NCBI GenBank assembly: GCA_003445475.1
Contig: DMDP01000088.1
Coordinates: forward strand, 1-8,602
Direction: 5' to 3'
Source of the DNA: Peptococcaceae bacterium
GTDB taxonomy: Bacteria; Bacillota; Desulfotomaculia; Desulfotomaculales; UBA12532
DNA length: 8,602 nucleotides
The notes under the pieces are model-generated. The model was not told the DNA's origin. It saw only the letters and a program-made list of their open reading frames with translations, and did not search any database. Numbering within the stretch: the first letter of the stretch is position 1; the number at the start of each line of letters is the position of its first letter. Of this stretch, positions 6,222 through 8,602 are shown piece after piece. The translations under genes were made by a program, and so were the position numbers.

Positions 6222-6491
6222 TCAGGAGCCGACCTCAAACGATAATAAGTGGTCAAAATAGTAAGGCATGTACTGCCGGTACCATGCGGCGTTGGGAAAA
6301 GTGTCGTAATCGAACCGCATGCGCACGGTGACCTTGGTTCCAACAGCAAACCTGCCGGTTGCCGCAACGGCCTTCTTGACGTTTTCCTCCAACTCTTCGA
6401 GGCTTGTGCCGCCGGCTACGATACTGTCGTTACTCGCGATCCACTGCCGCCCGTCGTGAACCAGGCGCAGATCCATCCGTACACCACGCAT
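6222..6491 (-). CDS. Small cytoplasmic protein, DUF5395-like
   Basis: The product is 89 aa with no membrane segment or signal peptide. It begins MRGVRMDLRLVHDGRQWIAS, continues with a predicted helix rich in Glu (TSLEELEENVKKAVAATGRF, 29-48), then a beta strand (KVTVRMRFDY), and ends in an aromatic-rich stretch (YRQYMPYYFDHLL, 71-83). The pattern fits the small DUF5395 family as I remember it, whose function is unknown; the assignment is from memory of the motif, not a search. I chose ATG 6491 because AAGGGAG lies 8 nt upstream. ATG 6530 in the same frame overlaps the channel stop but has no ribosome site. It starts 38 bp after the MscS-type gene on the same strand, so the two are likely co-transcribed. 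Confidence 0.75.
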   Translation of the reverse strand: MRGVRMDLRLVHDGRQWIASNDSIVAGGTSLEELEENVKKAVAATGRFAVGTKVTVRMRFDYDTFPNAAWYRQYMPYYFDHLLSFEVGS

Positions 6492-6529
6492 GCACCTTAC
6501 TCCCTTCGCGTGCGTCCTCCGAACCGCCA

Positions 6530-7594
6530 TTACCGGCCTTGACTCCGGATGTGGATATCCCGTTGAGGGAACGGGATCTCGATGCCCTCCGCTTCGAACC
6601 GGTCCTTGATGGCCATGTTGATCTCGTCGGTAACGGGCCACTGATCCCGCGCATCCTCAATCCAACACCGGATGAGTAAATTGAGCGAGGATTCGCCGAA
6701 CTCCGTAAAGTAGATCCGCGGCGGAGGGTCTTTCAGAACGCGAGGATTTTCGTCCAGGATGGAGCGGATGATGGCCTTAACCTTGCGCATGTCGGTACCG
6801 TAGGCTACCCCGACAGGAATGCGCAGACGCATTTTGGGATCCGGGAGCACGTGGTTAATCACCTGACCGTTGGCAAGGTCCTTGTTCGGTATAACCACGT
6901 ACTTGCCTTCGCGGCTGAGTATCTTCGTCGAACGCAGGCCAATATGCAAAACGTCACCCCGCATCCCGTTATTCAACTCGATACGATCCCCCTCCCGGAA
7001 GGGCCGGTCGGTCAGAATCATAAACCCGGCCAGCATGTTACCCAGGGTATCCTGGGCGGCCAGGGCAATAGCCAGAGAGGCCACCCCGGCGGTTGCGATG
7101 AGGCCGGTTACGTTGATTTCGAAATGGCTCAGGATAATTGTAAATGCCAGGAAATAAACAACCACCACAAGGACTTTGCGCAGCAACGGCAGGAACAGGT
7201 CGTCCAACGCAGTCTGCGTGCGGCGGGCAATGTTATGAAGATACCAATCGATGACCGTGCGCAGGACCAGGTTTAGCCAGAGCGCGGCAGCCGCTACGCC
7301 TACAACGAAGATGAGGTGGCCTATCCAATCGAAAACCGGGGAACCAGCCCACTGCGGGAAGTGCGACAGCTTGTCTCTGGCCACCTGCAAGACGAGAATA
7401 AAGACCAGGACTGCTACAGGACGCCGCGAGATAAGTACCAGCCTGGTATCCAGCTCGGCCCCGGCAGCATGTTTCACAATGCGCCCGAGTATCGTGCTCC
7501 ACAAACGTCCCGCCAGCCAACCGATAACTACAGCCGCAATGACGTGAGCCAGGACCACCAGCAACAAGTCGATTAATTGCCTGTCAAGCGTCAA
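6530..7594 (-). CDS. MscS-family mechanosensitive ion channel
   Basis: This 354-aa membrane channel should open under membrane tension and release small solutes during hypo-osmotic shock. Hydrophobic segments lie at about 8-30, 57-74, 90-113, 138-158 and 163-192. The last is the Gly/Ala-rich pore helix, ATAGVASLAIALAAQDTLGN, followed by the family motif ILTDRPFREGDRIELN (193-208). The cytoplasmic beta domain contains IGLRSTKILSREGKYVVIPN (218-237), and the C-terminal alpha/beta domain ends with the typical GIEIPFPQRDIHI. With about five TM segments it is longer than E. coli MscS (three TM, 286 aa). The start is TTG 7594; an in-frame TGA lies two codons upstream, and GGGGA (7602-7606) is 7 nt away. 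That GGGG is inside a small hairpin. The gene heads a minus-strand unit with the small protein downstream, and it diverges from the DUF3231 gene. Confidence 0.93.
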   Translation of the reverse strand: MTLDRQLIDLLLVVLAHVIAAVVIGWLAGRLWSTILGRIVKHAAGAELDTRLVLISRRPVAVLVFILVLQVARDKLSHFPQWAGSPVFDWIGHLIFVVGVAAAALWLNLVLRTVIDWYLHNIARRTQTALDDLFLPLLRKVLVVVVYFLAFTIILSHFEINVTGLIATAGVASLAIALAAQDTLGNMLAGFMILTDRPFREGDRIELNNGMRGDVLHIGLRSTKILSREGKYVVIPNKDLANGQVINHVLPDPKMRLRIPVGVAYGTDMRKVKAIIRSILDENPRVLKDPPPRIYFTEFGESSLNLLIRCWIEDARDQWPVTDEINMAIKDRFEAEGIEIPFPQRDIHIRSQGR

Positions 7595-7602
7595 TGCTCA
7601 TT

Positions 7603-7618
7603 CCCCGGGTTGCCGGGG
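7603..7618 (-). promoter_or_regulatory. Hairpin overlapping the MscS ribosome binding site
   Basis: On the minus strand CCCCGG, loop CAAC, CCGGGG forms a perfect 6-bp all-GC stem. Its 3' arm supplies the GGGG of the only Shine-Dalgarno for the TTG start at 7594. Pairing would hide the site, so translation may be damped. A second purine block, GGGGGGAGG, lies just upstream (7622-7630). Confidence 0.4.
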
Positions 7619-7783
7619 TTCCTCCCCCCACATAATCGTACTCGAGCCTTCCCCATCTCCACCGCCTACCGGTGTCGTAAGGCCTGCTATAGTTGTGAAT
7701 CGTTAACCTACCGGCACGGTGTTTACCGGTACTATTCCTTAACTGCCCACGCTTTTCCTGCCCGAATTCGACGAAACCGGCCT

Positions 7784-7841
7784 GGAGTAGCTAATATTCA
7801 GGTGACTATGGGACAGACTAGACTATAGTGTGAGCTACTCC
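7784..7841. repeat. Inverted repeat with 9-bp arms upstream of DUF3231 gene
   Basis: GGAGTAGCT (7784-7792) and AGCTACTCC (7833-7841) are perfect inverted copies 40 bp apart. Between them are ACTAT (7805-7809) and ATAGT (7825-7829), also inverted, plus a direct repeat of GACTAT (7804 and 7821). The right arm ends 18 bp before the ATG at 7860. The arms could be an operator flanking the promoter or fold in the leader RNA. Confidence 0.5.
7792..7819 (+). promoter_or_regulatory. Tentative sporulation (sigma-E-like) promoter
   Basis: TAATATT (7792-7798) matches the sigma-E -35 consensus KMATATT fully. The -10 candidate, GACAGACT (7812-7819) after 13 bp, matches CATACANT at only about half the positions. 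The placement suits a spore-associated DUF3231 gene. It is weak evidence. Confidence 0.25.
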
Positions 7842-7859
7842 TGAGCGGGGGTTTACCAT

Positions 7860-8372
7860 ATGGTACAAGTAGGAAATTTTCACATCGGTAAAGCAGAAAC
7901 GGCCGCTCCACCGGTGGCCGATGTGATGGAAGTTGCCGCTCTGTGGGACGAATTAGTATCGAGGTACGATATCATACAGCTTACGCAGATTTTACAGAAC
8001 TTCGCCCACGACGTGGACTTAAAATTGATTCTGTCAAAAGGTCTGACCGGTACCCTGGAGAAACAGGTAGACAGGATCGAAAAAGAATTTAACAGGCTGC
8101 AAATACCGCTGCCGGAAAGACCGCCCAAGTCGGTCAAAGTTCCGTCCACTACCGGTATTTTTGAAGATGAACTTATATTCAACCTCGTATTCGCAGGAAT
8201 CCAGAATGTGTTATCCGGACACGTGCAGCGCATCCGGGTGATAACCACAAGTGATACCCTGCGAAAAATGCTTATCGAGTTCTTGCAAGAGGAACTAGGT
8301 ATCTTTGATAAAATGGTACTTTATGCTAAGACCAAGGGCTGGATCAAGTCTCCTCCGAAATTCGCCCCGTAA
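7860..8372 (+). CDS. DUF3231 family protein (CotF-like, spore-associated)
   Basis: The 170-aa product is soluble and mostly helical and fits the ferritin-like four-helix layout of DUF3231/CotF-type proteins. Helices lie at about 20-36 (DVMEVAALWDELVSRYD), 38-60 (LTQILQNFAHDVDLKLILSK), 63-80, 103-127 (DELIFNLVFAGIQNVLSGH) and 131-159. The family's closing signature is clear: an acidic FLQEELGIFDKMVLYAKTKG helix, then WIKSPPKF with the Pro pair. Bacillus members often carry two such domains in about 330 aa, so this is a single-domain form. Members are linked to endospores, but their biochemical role is not known. His50, Asp51 and His121 are possible metal ligands if the fold is ferritin-like; that is speculative. 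The start is ATG 7860 with GCGGGGG (7845-7851) 8 nt upstream. It stands alone on the plus strand. Confidence 0.85.
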   Translation: MVQVGNFHIGKAETAAPPVADVMEVAALWDELVSRYDIIQLTQILQNFAHDVDLKLILSKGLTGTLEKQVDRIEKEFNRLQIPLPERPPKSVKVPSTTGIFEDELIFNLVFAGIQNVLSGHVQRIRVITTSDTLRKMLIEFLQEELGIFDKMVLYAKTKGWIKSPPKFAP

Positions 8373-8602
8373 TCGCCTACCGCCACCCAGCTTAAGCTCC
8401 CAAACTCCCTCCCTGTCAAGTAAGGCCGCCGTAGAAGTAAAACCCTGCCCATGCGGTGGCAGGGTATTCCGTATTCCACTATTTGGCCTCCCTGTAAGAT
8501 TTGCGAGCCCTTTAACCCAGAAACCGCACACAAACCAGATAAAGTTCGGAAAACAACCTCTTGACAAGTCTTAGTAGGTCTGAAAACTCCATACCGGCGC
8601 TC
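8373..8602. other. Non-coding tail with an 8-bp hairpin
   Basis: No gene here can be supported. ACCCTGCC (8442-8449) and GGCAGGGT (8458-8465) form a perfect 8-bp stem with an 8-nt loop. On the plus strand no T-run follows. On the minus strand the stem ends in TTTT, so it could be a weak terminator for a minus-strand gene entering from the right. A TTGACA at 8561-8566 has no matching -10 in the remaining bases. Confidence 0.4.

Larger units (their letters stand above)
7595..7859. other. Divergent intergenic region
   Basis: These 265 bases separate the minus-strand channel gene from the plus-strand DUF3231 gene and must hold promoters for both. I see no convincing gene. Three copies of TACCGG occur (7667, 7709, 7724) without regular spacing. 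No good sigma-A promoter is visible for the channel; the best -10 (TATAGC around 7686-7691) lacks a -35. Confidence 0.5.

Noticed and set aside
5817..6491. HEPN partner gene for the nucleotidyltransferase
   Set aside because: I looked on both sides for the R-x4-6-H HEPN signature or a helical gene of about 130 aa; neither neighbour fits.
7709..7727. Sigma-54-like sequence CGGCACGGTGTTTACC upstream of the DUF3231 gene
   Set aside because: The -12 element reads AC where the invariant GC is required, so it is not a credible -24/-12 promoter.
8295..8567. Minus-strand open frames at the right end
   Set aside because: They overlap the DUF3231 3' end, lack ribosome sites and show no recognisable motif.
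1..8602. CRISPR array, tRNA, rRNA or insertion sequence
   Set aside because: No regularly spaced repeats, clover-leaf genes, transposase motifs or terminal inverted repeats were seen.

Overview
The window looks like a piece of chromosome from a GC-rich, spore-forming anaerobic Firmicute, most likely in the Desulfotomaculum/Pelotomaculum/Desulforudis neighbourhood. The evidence is purine-rich Shine-Dalgarno sites, frequent TTG starts, a sigma-54 enhancer-binding response regulator, a TSUP anion transporter and a DUF3231 (CotF-like, spore-associated) protein. The genus is inferred; nothing here identifies it directly.

The left half (1-5770) is one plus-strand regulatory and transport locus. 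It opens with the 3' end of a CBS-domain protein. A membrane-bound PAS histidine kinase follows after 18 nt, and an NtrC-type response regulator (receiver, AAA+ with GAFTGA, Fis HTH) overlaps the kinase stop by one base. A strong hairpin terminator at 3672-3705 closes this operon. Around it lie two elements that appear to serve the next operon: a 12-bp perfect inverted repeat preceded by an imperfect copy exactly 22 bp upstream (3610-3652), and a near-consensus sigma-54 -24/-12 promoter (3719-3735). Downstream are a 2-TM small protein, a TSUP (TauE/SafE) permease and a second 2-TM small protein, ending in a GCAA-loop terminator at 5744-5767. The simplest reading is a closed circuit: the kinase senses an extracytoplasmic ligand, phosphorylates the regulator, and the regulator binds the tandem repeat and activates sigma-54 transcription of a sulfur-compound or organic-anion transporter with two small membrane partners.

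The middle (5817-7594) is read on the minus strand. A MscS-type mechanosensitive channel is followed by a small cytoplasmic protein (DUF5395-like). After these comes a decayed, locally AT-rich stretch holding an MNT nucleotidyltransferase whose first codons are out of frame with its catalytic domain, and a tiny broken reading frame directly upstream of it.

The right end is plus strand again. After a 265-bp divergent intergenic region with a long-arm inverted repeat and a tentative sporulation-type promoter comes the DUF3231 gene (7860-8372). The final 230 bp contain no gene I can support, only an 8-bp hairpin.
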